Positions 44,770 to 52,833 of a DNA stretch of 57,432 bases are shown here, one piece after another. The notes under the pieces are model-generated. The model did no database searches, was not told the origin of the DNA, and saw only the letters and a program-made list of their open reading frames with translations. The stretch is from UBA937 sp031549725 (GTDB taxonomy: Bacteria; Spirochaetota; Spirochaetia; Treponematales; Breznakiellaceae), in the NCBI GenBank assembly GCA_031549725.1, contig JAVBPH010000071.1:1-57432 (forward strand). Reading direction: 5' to 3'. Positions within the stretch are counted from its first letter, which is position 1. Every line of letters starts with the position of its first letter. The position numbers and the translations under genes are program-made.

Positions 44770-44852
44770 CCCGGGGGCGTTGCGGGGGTGTCCCCCGCAG
44801 AGGGGGGAGCGGAGAACCGCAGGTTCGGAGCGGGGGGGAGACTTCCCCCTCT
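44770..44852. repeat. GC-rich dispersed repeat family E, copy 2 (inverted)
   Basis: CCCGGGGGCGTTGCGGGGGTGTCCCCCGCAGAGGGGG...CGGGGGGGAGACTTCCCCC matches the reverse complement of 11228-11330, lacking its middle 20 or so bases. The gap from 44504 to 44903 is otherwise devoid of recognisable genes. Confidence 0.65.
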
Positions 44853-44903
44853 AGTTATGTATCTCTTTTCCAGGTTGAAATCCTGTATGAACCGCGGTAT
44901 ATT

Positions 44904-45998
44904 ATGAATGTGTTTATTGTTTCTGCTAGTTTTACATCCTCCCGAAAATTGAGCGCTGTTTTTTGTCTTTTTTTATTGATTCAAACCGTGGCTTTTTCCC
45001 TTCCTCCTATCCGTTCGGAAAATCCTGATAATACCAGAACCCAGCTGATCGGCGAGGCTGATAAATATCTGGGGGTTCCCTACCGTTATGGCGGGATAAG
45101 TACCCAGGGCCTGGATTGTTCCGGGCTGATATTTGTGGTGTTCAAAAATGTTTTGAATATTTCGGTTCCCAGGACTGCCTACGGGTTATATTCCTGGGCG
45201 GAAAAAATTGATACCGGGGACCTTCAGCCGGGGGATCTGGTTTTCTTTAATACCACCGGGTCGGTCTCCCATGTGGGGATTTACGCCGGGCAGGGGAAAT
45301 TTATCCATTCAGCCTCCGCGGGAAATCAAACTGGGGTGAACTACTCCTCCCTGGATGAATCCTACTGGAAAAGAACCTATATCAGCGCCGGAAGGGCCAT
45401 CTCAAAGGGGTCGGGTAATGCGGGAGAAGGTGTATCCGGCGGTGTGGTTCCTGATATTCAGATCTATGAAACGACCCCGACTGTCCAATCCCAAAACAAT
45501 AATTCACGGTTCAGCTTTTCCCTGGGCGGGGCGGTTTCCTGGAATAATTACGTGTATGAAAGCAGTGCTATCCGGGGTGCGGGTTTCCAGATTGGGGCGG
45601 CCTACGCCCTGACCGTGGCGGGGATGGACCTGAAACTGGGGATGGAACTCCGGCCTGAATGGGACATCCGGCTGGGGGTGTTCCGGCTGCCCCTGACCTT
45701 GTCCTTTGGGGGGGATAAATTCCGGGCATTCCTGGGTCCGGTGTTGAGCACCGGGAATCCGGTCATGGCTGTTCCTGAGGGGAAACTCTACCTGGATGGA
45801 GGAACCAGTTGGGCAGGCGAGGCGGGGATTACTTGGGCCCCCTTTGCATTCAAAACCAGCACGGGAAAACTCGCCGTCTACGGTGAACTGGCCTGGCAGT
45901 TTTACTATCCCGAGTCCGGGCAGGATTCGGACTGGATGGCCAACCTGAGCGCCGCCACCAGGATTTCCACGGGCATCCGGTATACCTTTGGAAAGTGA
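44904..45998 (+). CDS. Secreted NlpC/P60 peptidase with a C-terminal beta-barrel-like domain
   Basis: The 364-aa protein has a signal sequence (about 1-33, ending AFSLPP). An NlpC/P60 domain follows (about 45-165) with the catalytic Cys in LDCSGL, the His in SHVGIYAG and a third polar residue in FIHSAS; it likely cleaves gamma-D-Glu-diamino-acid bonds in peptidoglycan. After a short Ser/Asn linker, the last ~170 residues are alternating aromatic/polar strands (GAAYALTVAGMDLKLGMEL, LRP, GIRYTFGK) and finish with an aromatic residue near the end, as in outer-membrane barrels. The combination suggests a wall enzyme tethered to the outer membrane; barrel nature is inference. Confidence 0.85.
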   Translation: MNVFIVSASFTSSRKLSAVFCLFLLIQTVAFSLPPIRSENPDNTRTQLIGEADKYLGVPYRYGGISTQGLDCSGLIFVVFKNVLNISVPRTAYGLYSWAEKIDTGDLQPGDLVFFNTTGSVSHVGIYAGQGKFIHSASAGNQTGVNYSSLDESYWKRTYISAGRAISKGSGNAGEGVSGGVVPDIQIYETTPTVQSQNNNSRFSFSLGGAVSWNNYVYESSAIRGAGFQIGAAYALTVAGMDLKLGMELRPEWDIRLGVFRLPLTLSFGGDKFRAFLGPVLSTGNPVMAVPEGKLYLDGGTSWAGEAGITWAPFAFKTSTGKLAVYGELAWQFYYPESGQDSDWMANLSAATRISTGIRYTFGK

Positions 45999-46012
45999 TT
46001 TTCAACTACTTC

Positions 46013-46041
46013 TTGACAATTTTTATGCATAAATATACACT
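46013..46041 (+). promoter_or_regulatory. Candidate sigma-70 promoter of the his operon
   Basis: A perfect -35 box TTGACA (46013-46018), a 17-bp AT-rich spacer and a -10-like TACACT (46036-46041) end 8 bases before the leader ORF. TATACA (46034-46039, spacing 15) is an alternative. The start point predicted from either would fall at or within a few bases of the leader ATG. Confidence 0.7.
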
Positions 46042-46048
46042 TAGATGT

Positions 46049-46105
46049 ATGAAACGGACCTTTGTTTTAGTGCACCACCATCATCATTTTCTCATGAAGA
46101 CCTGA
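46049..46105 (+). CDS. hisL: Histidine leader peptide (18 aa)
   Basis: The ORF reads MKRTFVLVHHHHHFLMKT and stops at TGA 46103-46105. Codons 9-13 are five consecutive histidine codons (CAC CAC CAT CAT CAT). It lies between the promoter and the hisG terminator, exactly as in enteric his leaders (E. coli HisL has seven His). It shares no other sequence with the enteric peptide. Its function would be to let a ribosome stall when charged tRNA-His is scarce. No clear ribosome binding site precedes it, so translation may be leaderless. An overlapping frame starting at 46045 is a shadow. The name is given by analogy. Confidence 0.85.
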   Translation: MKRTFVLVHHHHHFLMKT

Positions 46106-46176
46106 GGTCCGGCGCCTGTGCAGGCGTTATTACCGGTTATACTAGCCGTGGACTCCCGGGAGCCACGGCTTTTTTT
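46099..46176 (+). promoter_or_regulatory. his attenuator: competing antiterminator and intrinsic terminator
   Basis: The terminator is an 8-bp stem AGCCGTGG/CCACGGCT (46144-46151, 46163-46170) extended by CTC/GAG and followed by seven T. The leader region contains GACC-TGA-GGTC (46099-46109), a short hairpin spanning the leader stop. GTCCGGC at 46107-46113 can pair with GCC-GT-GGAC (46145-46153), which destroys the terminator. A ribosome stalled at the His codons would cover about to 46100, melt the first hairpin and free GTCCGGC to form the antiterminator. Pairings were found by eye; no folding calculation was run. A further hairpin, CGCCTG/CAGGCG, lies between. Confidence 0.75.
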
Positions 46177-46198
46177 ATTATTAAGGAGTTGATAATTT

Positions 46199-47053
46199 AT
46201 GGACAAGTTGCGCATTCTGATTCCCAAGGGAAGGATTTTTGATAATGTTTCGAAACTTTTTTCCGAAGCCGGCATCCCGGTAAGTTTGGCGGACCGGACC
46301 TACAGGCCTGAAATAGGGGCCGAATGGCTGGACGCCAAAATCATGAAACCCCAGAATGTGGGGGAACTTCTGGAACTGGGGAGTCACGATGCGGGGTTTA
46401 CCGGAGTGGACTGGATCAGGGAAAACGGTTCCGATGTGGAAGAGATAATGAATCTGGGATTCGATAAGGTCCGGATTGTTGCGGCGGTTCCCGCAGAAAT
46501 GGATGAAACGGCCCTCAGATCCCGGAAACTGGTGGTGGCCACCGAGTATGCAAATATTGCGGACGAGTGGCTGAGAACCTCCGGTTATAATTACCGGATT
46601 GTCCGGACCTTTGGAGCCACCGAGGTGTTTCCCCCGGATGATGCGGATATGATTATTGACAATACCTCCACGGGCCAGACCCTGAAGGATAATGGCCTGA
46701 GGATTGTCACAACCATCATGGAATCATCCACCCGTTTTGTGGCTTCCAAAATCGCCATGGCTGACCCGGGGAAACGGAGCCGGATTGAAGAATTGGCCAT
46801 GCTGTTCAAGGCTGTCCTGGACGGCCGGGACAAGGTGATGCTGGAAATGAATGTAGCCAAGGACAAATTTTCCGACCTGGTGGGAGGACTTCCTTCCATG
46901 CGGAGCCCCACGGTATCCCCCCTTTACGGGGATGACGGCTTTGCTATAAAAATAGCGGTTAGCCGCAGGGAAGTGCCGGTTCTTATTCCCTGGCTCAGGA
47001 AGCTGGGGGCAACGGACATTGTGGAATATGAATTACGGAAGGTGGTGCTTTGA
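46199..47053 (+). CDS. hisG: ATP phosphoribosyltransferase, long form
   Basis: This enzyme catalyses the first step of histidine synthesis: ATP + PRPP to phosphoribosyl-ATP. The 284-aa length and the C-terminal segment after about 205 (FKAVLDGRDKVMLEMNVAKDKF...SPLYGDDGFAIKIAV) show the long HisG_L form with a regulatory ACT-like domain. No separate HisZ is needed. RILIPKGRIFD and the PRPP region PPDDADMIIDNTSTGQTL are visible. AAGGAG precedes the ATG. It directly follows the attenuator and is the first gene of the operon; hisB starts at its stop codon. Confidence 0.95.
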   Translation: MDKLRILIPKGRIFDNVSKLFSEAGIPVSLADRTYRPEIGAEWLDAKIMKPQNVGELLELGSHDAGFTGVDWIRENGSDVEEIMNLGFDKVRIVAAVPAEMDETALRSRKLVVATEYANIADEWLRTSGYNYRIVRTFGATEVFPPDDADMIIDNTSTGQTLKDNGLRIVTTIMESSTRFVASKIAMADPGKRSRIEELAMLFKAVLDGRDKVMLEMNVAKDKFSDLVGGLPSMRSPTVSPLYGDDGFAIKIAVSRREVPVLIPWLRKLGATDIVEYELRKVVL

Positions 47054-47658
47054 TGGAAAGAACCGCGGAAATCAAACGGACTACGAAAGAAACGGATATT
47101 ACTATGAAATTGAATATCGATGGGACCGGGAAAGCTGTACTGGATTGCCCCATCGGTTTTATGACCCACATGCTGAATACTTTCGCAATCCACGGACTTT
47201 TTGATATTGAAATGAAAGCCCGGGGGGATTTGGAGGTGGACCAGCATCACCTGGTTGAGGATATGGGGATAGTCCTGGGGCAGTGTTTCAAGGAAGCCTT
47301 GGGGGACAAACAGGGTATCCGCCGGGTAGGAAGCTGCCTGTATCCCATGGATGAAACCCTGGCCAGATCCGCGGTGGATCTTTCCGGGAGGGCTTTCCTG
47401 GTTTTTGACGGCAGCCTGACCGGAATTCCCCTGGTCTCCCAGGACGGTACATTCCAAACCGATGTAATAGAAGATTTTTGGCAGGGATTCGCCATGAACG
47501 CGGGATGTGCCCTCCACATGGATATACTCCGGGGACGGAGCGATCACCACAAAATTGAAGCCCTCTTTAAGGCAGCTGCCAGGGCATTAAGGGAGGGGTG
47601 TGAAATAGACCTCCGGGCGTCGTCCCGGATACCCTCCGCAAAGGGTATCATCGCATGA
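47053..47658 (+). CDS. hisB: Imidazoleglycerol-phosphate dehydratase (monofunctional)
   Basis: Makes imidazole-acetol phosphate. The 201-aa sequence has the two metal-binding signatures of the family: HMLNTFAIHGLFDIEMKARGDLEVDQHHLVEDMGI near the N-terminus and SDHHKIEALFKAAARAL near the C-terminus, plus DDETLARSAVDLSGRAF-like core (here MDETLARSAVDLSGRAFLVF). It lacks the fused histidinol-phosphatase domain of enteric HisB. Start is ATG 47053 overlapping the hisG stop by one base; a TTG one codon upstream is also possible. It overlaps hisH by 4 bp. Confidence 0.95.
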   Translation: MERTAEIKRTTKETDITMKLNIDGTGKAVLDCPIGFMTHMLNTFAIHGLFDIEMKARGDLEVDQHHLVEDMGIVLGQCFKEALGDKQGIRRVGSCLYPMDETLARSAVDLSGRAFLVFDGSLTGIPLVSQDGTFQTDVIEDFWQGFAMNAGCALHMDILRGRSDHHKIEALFKAAARALREGCEIDLRASSRIPSAKGIIA

Positions 47659-48275
47659 TTGGTGTAATAGACTACGGGGCAGGAAATCTTGGATCAGTGA
47701 TGAATGCCCTGGAACGGCTTGGGTTAAAGGCTTCCTTTCTCCGGGGGCCGGAAGAGCTTTCTCCTTCCCGGAGCCCCTATGAAAGGATAATTCTTCCCGG
47801 GGACGGTCATTTTTCCACAGCCATGGAATCCCTGAAAACATCCGGTTATGCCCAGGCAATTTCCGGCTGGGTCAAGGCGGATAAACCCTTTCTGGGAATC
47901 TGTATTGGGCTGCAGCTTCTTTTTGAAAGCAGCGAGGAAACCCTGGTGGATGGAAATGCTGTCCCGGGGCTGTCCCTCATTCCGGGCCGGGTAAAAAAAT
48001 TCCCCGGCAGGAAAGTTCCCCAGATAGGCTGGAACCAGACCAGGGCAAAACCCGGATCGGATTTATTTAAAGGAATCAAGGACAAGGCGTTTTTCTATTA
48101 TATCCATTCCTACTATGTGGAGCCGGAAAGTCCCGGGGTCATCCTCTGTGAAGCCGAATACTATCTTCAATATTGTTCCGGCATTCAACAGGGGGCGCTG
48201 ACGGCGGTACAGTTTCATCCGGAAAAATCCGGGGCTGCGGGTTTGCAGTTTTTACAGAATTGGACAGGAGGTTGA
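47655..48275 (+). CDS. hisH: Imidazole glycerol phosphate synthase, glutaminase subunit
   Basis: Class I glutamine amidotransferase that supplies ammonia to HisF. The 206-aa sequence has the start VIDYGAGNLGSV, the nucleophile Cys in GICIGLQLLFESS (about 81), and the catalytic His-Glu in QFHPEKSG near the C-terminus. The usual GVGAF after LPG is GDGHF here, an odd change in the oxyanion-loop area (LPGDGHFSTAM). It overlaps hisB by 4 bp (ATGA) and touches hisF. Confidence 0.94.
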   Translation: MIGVIDYGAGNLGSVMNALERLGLKASFLRGPEELSPSRSPYERIILPGDGHFSTAMESLKTSGYAQAISGWVKADKPFLGICIGLQLLFESSEETLVDGNAVPGLSLIPGRVKKFPGRKVPQIGWNQTRAKPGSDLFKGIKDKAFFYYIHSYYVEPESPGVILCEAEYYLQYCSGIQQGALTAVQFHPEKSGAAGLQFLQNWTGG

Positions 48276-48277
48276 TG

Positions 48278-49078
48278 ATGCAGGCAAAGCGGATTATTCC
48301 ATGCCTCGATGTGGATGATGGCAGGGTTGTTAAGGGTGTCAAGTTTGAAGGAATCAAGGATGCGGGGGACCCGGTGGAATTTGCCCGGCGCTATAACGAT
48401 GACGGTGCGGATGAACTCACCTTCCTCGATATCGGGGCTTCCTATAAAAGCCGGGCCACATTAATGGATGTGGTCAAACGGGTGGCCAAAGAGGTTTTTA
48501 TTCCCCTCTGTGTGGGCGGCGGAATCCGTACTGTGGATGACATGCGGGAAGCCATGAATGCCGGGGCTGATAAGGTTTCGGTGTGCACCTCCGCCTTGAG
48601 GAACCCGGCACTGCTGAAAGAGATGGCCCAGGCATACGGCAGCCAGTGTGTGGTTCTTTCAATCGATGCAAAAAGGACAGGCCAGGATGACCAGGGCTGT
48701 CCTGTCTGGCATGCCTTTGCCAAAGGCGGCAGGGAAGATACCGGCATCGATGCAATCCAATGGGCAATGCAGGCGGTGGAACTGGGGGCCGGGGAAATTC
48801 TTTTGAATTCAATTGATGCCGACGGAACCGGTGCGGGCTACGATCTGGAACTATGCAAGTTGGTAATCGATGCTGTTCCGGTGCCGGTAATAGCCTCCGG
48901 CGGTGCCGGGACCCTTGACCAGATCACCGCGGCACTGCTGACGGAAGAACAGTCCCGGGGAGGTCCCTGGGCAAACGCGGATGCCGCCCTGGTGGCGTCC
49001 ATGCTCCATTTCGGAAAAACCACAGTAAAAGAAATAAAATCCTATGCTGAATCAAAAGGAGTCTGCGTCAGATGGTAA
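48278..49078 (+). CDS. hisF: Imidazole glycerol phosphate synthase, cyclase subunit
   Basis: The (beta/alpha)8 cyclase partner of HisH. The 266-aa sequence shows RIIPCLDVDDGRVVKGVKF, the catalytic Asp pair (Asp in CLDV and in SIDAKR), CVGGGIRTVDD, LLNSIDADGTGAGYDLEL and VIASGGAGTLDQI. Two adjacent ATGs exist; the second (48278) has the better distance to AGGAGG at 48266-48271, although the first at 48275 would overlap the hisH stop. The end overlaps the next gene by 7 bp. Confidence 0.95.
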   Translation: MQAKRIIPCLDVDDGRVVKGVKFEGIKDAGDPVEFARRYNDDGADELTFLDIGASYKSRATLMDVVKRVAKEVFIPLCVGGGIRTVDDMREAMNAGADKVSVCTSALRNPALLKEMAQAYGSQCVVLSIDAKRTGQDDQGCPVWHAFAKGGREDTGIDAIQWAMQAVELGAGEILLNSIDADGTGAGYDLELCKLVIDAVPVPVIASGGAGTLDQITAALLTEEQSRGGPWANADAALVASMLHFGKTTVKEIKSYAESKGVCVRW

Positions 49079-50358
49079 TTGCTTCAATAGATGTACAGGA
49101 CGGGCGGGTGGTCCAGTTAAAGCAGGGATCCGAGCTGGTCCTTGCCCGGGATAACCCGGAAGAATTAGCCCGGGAATTTGACCGTTACGGTGAGGTGGCG
49201 GTGATAGACCTGGATGCCGCCATGGGCAAGGGTTCCAACGATAAACTCATCAAACCTCTCCTGAGGCTGGCCGAATGCCGGGTTGGGGGAGGCATAAAAA
49301 CCCCCGAGCGTGCAAAGGAACTGATCAGTCTGGGGGCAAAAAAAGTTATTATCGGCTCTACGGCCTTCCGGGACCCCAATAAAAAAGGCACCGGGATTGC
49401 CGGCGGTGAATTTGAGGTCAACACAACTTTCCTTGAATCCTTGGTAAAGAAAATCGGCCGGGAAAGAATCATCGTGGCGGTGGATGCCCGGAACGGGGAA
49501 ATTGTGGTGGACGGCTGGAAGACCCCCACGGGAATTTCCCTGATTGACGGGGCCAGGGCGGTGGAACCCTTTGTCTCGGAAATCCTGTTTACCTGTGTTG
49601 AACGGGAAGGTACCATGACCGGAACAGATTTGGAACAGGTCAAGGCTTTGCGGGAATCCGTTTCCTGCAACATCACCGCTGCCGGCGGCATTACAACCAT
49701 TGAAGAAATTGAGGATATCGCATCCCTGGGCTGTGATGTCCAGATTGGGATGGCCCTTTACACCGGGAAAATCAGCCTGGCGGATGCTTTCCTCCGGTCC
49801 CTGAACTGGAAAAAGGAAAGCCTTCTCCCGGTAATTGCCCAGGCCTGGGACGGCCAGATTCTTATGACCGGGTTTGCAGACCGGGAAGCCCTATCGGAAT
49901 CATTAAAACGGGGAAAACTTTGCTTCCACAGCCGGTCACGGAATACACTTTGGATGAAGGGAGAAACCTCCGGGAATACCCTGGACATCATCAGATTAAG
50001 GACCGACTGCGACCAGGATGCAATCCTTGCCACGGTCAATCCGAAGGGGCCCATCTGTCATACGGGCAAGTGGTCCTGTTTTGAAACCGGACGGCAATAT
50101 ACCTGGGAGTATCTGCAGGAAATTGTTACCGAACGTTTCAGAAATCCCGCACCCGGTTCCTACACCGCATCGCTGGATGATGAACTGGTCCGGGAAAAAA
50201 TCCAGGAAGAGGCGGAGGAAATTTGTACCGCCAAAACCCATGAGGAAATTGTTTGGGAAGCCGCAGACCTGTTGTATTTTATGACGGTTCTGATGACCCG
50301 GGAAAAAGTATCCGTCCGGGAAGTCCTGGACGAACTTGACAGAAGGCATAAGAAATGA
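49072..50358 (+). CDS. Trifunctional HisA-HisI-HisE fusion
   Basis: One 428-aa ORF holds three activities. Residues ~1-245 are HisA-like (ProFAR isomerase): ASIDVQDGRVVQLKQG, AVIDLDAAMG, CRVGGGIKT, VAVDARNGEIVVDGW, EGTMTGTDLE. Residues ~255-345 are HisI (PR-AMP cyclohydrolase): LMTGFADREALSESLKRGKLCFHSRSR, TLWMKGETSGN and the zinc-binding CDQDAI/CHTGKWSCF. Residues ~350-428 are HisE (PRA pyrophosphohydrolase): EEAEEICTA...EIVWEAADLLYFMTVLM. All expected catalytic residues seem present. The fusion channels steps 2 to 4 and covers the usual hisA, hisI and hisE genes. It overlaps hisF by 7 bp and hisC by 4 bp. Confidence 0.93.
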   Translation: MVIASIDVQDGRVVQLKQGSELVLARDNPEELAREFDRYGEVAVIDLDAAMGKGSNDKLIKPLLRLAECRVGGGIKTPERAKELISLGAKKVIIGSTAFRDPNKKGTGIAGGEFEVNTTFLESLVKKIGRERIIVAVDARNGEIVVDGWKTPTGISLIDGARAVEPFVSEILFTCVEREGTMTGTDLEQVKALRESVSCNITAAGGITTIEEIEDIASLGCDVQIGMALYTGKISLADAFLRSLNWKKESLLPVIAQAWDGQILMTGFADREALSESLKRGKLCFHSRSRNTLWMKGETSGNTLDIIRLRTDCDQDAILATVNPKGPICHTGKWSCFETGRQYTWEYLQEIVTERFRNPAPGSYTASLDDELVREKIQEEAEEICTAKTHEEIVWEAADLLYFMTVLMTREKVSVREVLDELDRRHKK

Positions 50359-51434
50359 ACAAATATTGGTCGGACCTGACAAAAAGTTTAGATCCCTATA
50401 TACCCGGGGAGCAGCCAAGGGAACGGCAGTACATAAAACTGAACACCAATGAAAACCCCTACCCTCCTTCGGAATCCGTCATCAAGGCCATCCAGGCAGC
50501 GGCGGATGACAGGCTCCGGCTGTATCCTGATCCCGGGTCGCATGCATTGACCGGGGCAATTGCCAGGACATATGGCGTTGATGAAGACCAGGTTTTCACC
50601 GGGAACGGGTCCGACGAAATTCTGGCTTTTGCATTTGCAGCTTTTTTTAATCAGGCCGGGAATGGGAATCCTCTGCCGGTTTTGTTTCCCGATATTACTT
50701 ATAGTTTTTACCCGGTGTATTCCGGGTTATGGAACATCCCCTTTAAAACTATTCCCCTGACGGAGGATTTTTCCATCAATATTGATGATTATAAAATTCC
50801 TTCCGGCGGAGTGATCTTTCCCAATCCTAATGCTCCCACCGGCAAGGCCCAGGGAATTAAAGAAATGATTTCCCTGGCGGAGTATCTTAAACTCCAGGGA
50901 AAGGTTTTTATAGTTGATGAGGCATACGTCAATTTTGGTGCAGAATCCATGGTTCCCCATATTGGCCGGTGGCCGAATGTACTGACCATCCATACCATGT
51001 CAAAGTCCCATTCCCTGGCAGGGCTCCGGTTGGGTTTTGCTATTGGCCACAGGGACCTTATTGAAGGGCTCCGGCGGGTAAAGGATTCATTCAACTCATA
51101 TCCCCTGGACAGGCTTGCCCAGGCCGGAGGCGAAGCGGCCATCCTGGATGCGGTGTATTACGAAATGACCAGCCGGAAAATCATGGCAACCAGAAACAGA
51201 ATAGTTCCGGAATTAAAAAAAATCGGATTTGAAGTAATTCCTTCGGATGCGAATTTTATTTTTATCCGTTATCCGGGAAAAGCAGGAAAGGAAATATTTC
51301 TGGGCCTCCGGGAACAGGGTATTCTGGTAAGACATTTTAACAAACCAAGAATAGAAGACTTTCTCAGGGTAAGTATCGGTACGGATGAAGAAATGGAATT
51401 GTTCATTAAAAAGTGCCGGGAAATAACCGGGTGA
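50355..51434 (+). CDS. hisC: Histidinol-phosphate aminotransferase
   Basis: PLP enzyme that transaminates imidazole-acetol phosphate. The 359-aa sequence has the N-terminal YIKLNTNENPYPPSESV, LYPDPGSHALTGAIA, TGNGSDEILAFAFAA, FPNPNAPTGKAQG, DEAYVNF, the PLP-lysine motif TMSKSHSLAGLRLGFAIG, and the C-terminal VRHFNKPRIEDFLRVSIGT. ATGA overlap (4 bp) with the fusion gene. A hairpin follows the stop before hisD. Confidence 0.95.
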   Translation: MNKYWSDLTKSLDPYIPGEQPRERQYIKLNTNENPYPPSESVIKAIQAAADDRLRLYPDPGSHALTGAIARTYGVDEDQVFTGNGSDEILAFAFAAFFNQAGNGNPLPVLFPDITYSFYPVYSGLWNIPFKTIPLTEDFSINIDDYKIPSGGVIFPNPNAPTGKAQGIKEMISLAEYLKLQGKVFIVDEAYVNFGAESMVPHIGRWPNVLTIHTMSKSHSLAGLRLGFAIGHRDLIEGLRRVKDSFNSYPLDRLAQAGGEAAILDAVYYEMTSRKIMATRNRIVPELKKIGFEVIPSDANFIFIRYPGKAGKEIFLGLREQGILVRHFNKPRIEDFLRVSIGTDEEMELFIKKCREITG

Positions 51435-51437
51435 GGA

Positions 51438-51457
51438 AACCGGGGCCATCCCCGGTT
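51438..51457 (+). terminator. Hairpin between hisC and hisD
   Basis: A perfect 8-bp stem AACCGGGG/CCCCGGTT with CCAT loop lies 4 bases past the hisC stop and is followed by AGTTTG rather than a T-run. It may attenuate or process the transcript. hisD is about 37 bases downstream. Confidence 0.4.
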
Positions 51458-51493
51458 AGTTTGTATCAGCCTTAATGGTACTGGGAGAATATA

Positions 51494-52795
51494 ATGAAAA
51501 TAATAAATTCGGATGAATTTAATTCGTACTGGAAAAAATCGGAACTGGTTCAGGATATAAATGTGGCTTCCTCAGTGAGCGGTATCATTAAATCCATCCG
51601 GGAACGGGGGGACGCTGCAGTAAAAGAATGGGCCGCCCGGTTTGACCGGTCGTCTCCGGACCAGCTCGAAGTCCCGGCGGAAAAAATGAAGGCCGCCTAC
51701 GATCAAATGAAACAGGAGGATCCGCTTCTGGCGGCGGCTCTGGAAATTGCCAAAAAGAATATCACCGGGTTTGCCCGGAAACAGCGGGAACAGCTTACCG
51801 ATTTTGAAGTGGAAATATCCCCCGGAATTTTTACCGGACAAAGGGTTATTCCCGTGGAACGGGCCGCCGTGTATGTCCCGGGAGGACGTTTTCCCCTGAT
51901 CTCATCGGTGCTGATGGGGGTTATTCCTGCCCTGACAGCGGGGGTGAAGGATGTGCTGGTGGTGTCCCCTCCCCTGGAGGACGGGCTTCCCGACCGGAGG
52001 ATAATGGCTGCGGCTTATCTTTCCGGAGCAAACAGATGTTTCGCCATAGGGGGAGCCCAGGCTATTGCGGCCCTGGCCCTGGGGACAGAAACGGTTCCCC
52101 AGGCGGATCTTATTGCCGGACCGGGGAATAAATATGTGGCCGAGGCAAAACGTATTCTCTATGGTGAAGTGGGGATCGATTTTGTGGCAGGTCCCACGGA
52201 TGTGCTTATAATATGCGACGCCGGTGAATCCGCTTCATTGGAAGAAGCCGCCGAATTGGCCGCCCGGGATATGCTTGCCCAGGCAGAACATGATCCGGAT
52301 GCCAGGGCAAGAATCCTCGTATCGGGCCGGCAGCTGGCGGAGCTTGTTGAGGATGCCCTGGAACGGCAGATTGAATCCCTGTCCACAGCATCCACCGCCA
52401 GGGCTTCCCTTAATGAAGGAGGCCTTATAATTATTTATGAGGCCATTGATGAAGCCCTCCGGATTGCCAATATCATTGCGCCGGAACATCTGGAACTGCA
52501 GGTAAAAGAAGCCGGAAAATATATTTCCGGGCTTCATAATTTTGGATCCCTCTTTATTGGACTCCGGGCAGTGGAAGCCCTAGGGGATTATTCAGCAGGG
52601 ATAAACCACACCCTCCCCACATCCGGCAGTGCCCGTTTTACCGGGGGTCTTTCGGTCAGGAATTTCCTGAAGACCCCCACCACCCTGAGGTGCACCCAGG
52701 GTACAGGTCTGAATGATGCCCTGGCGGCGGCGGAGCAGATTGCCCTGGCGGAAGGGCTTTCGGGACATGCGGCAAGTGCGGCCTCAAGGAAATGA
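51494..52795 (+). CDS. hisD: Histidinol dehydrogenase
   Basis: Performs the last two oxidations to L-histidine with NAD and zinc. The 433-aa sequence has GERAAVYVPGGRFPLISSVLMG-like motif (here VERAAVYVPGG...), the Q/H/D/H zinc site (FAIGGAQAIAALALGT, AEHDPDARA, APEHLELQ, GDYSAGINHTLPT), AGPGNKYVAEAKRILYG and VAGPTDVLI. The full length fits the family. Promoter or start signals are weak (GGGAG about 7 bases upstream), and it follows hisC by 59 bp. It completes the his pathway except for histidinol-phosphate phosphatase. Confidence 0.95.
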   Translation: MKIINSDEFNSYWKKSELVQDINVASSVSGIIKSIRERGDAAVKEWAARFDRSSPDQLEVPAEKMKAAYDQMKQEDPLLAAALEIAKKNITGFARKQREQLTDFEVEISPGIFTGQRVIPVERAAVYVPGGRFPLISSVLMGVIPALTAGVKDVLVVSPPLEDGLPDRRIMAAAYLSGANRCFAIGGAQAIAALALGTETVPQADLIAGPGNKYVAEAKRILYGEVGIDFVAGPTDVLIICDAGESASLEEAAELAARDMLAQAEHDPDARARILVSGRQLAELVEDALERQIESLSTASTARASLNEGGLIIIYEAIDEALRIANIIAPEHLELQVKEAGKYISGLHNFGSLFIGLRAVEALGDYSAGINHTLPTSGSARFTGGLSVRNFLKTPTTLRCTQGTGLNDALAAAEQIALAEGLSGHAASAASRK

Positions 52796-52833
52796 AATGA
52801 TAATGGGCCGGCCCGGTAAAAAAGGATGAATAT

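Noticed and set aside
46045..46242. Plus-strand ORF starting 4 bases before the His leader in another frame
   Set aside because: It overlaps the leader and runs through the terminator into hisG; the polyhistidine frame explains the region better.
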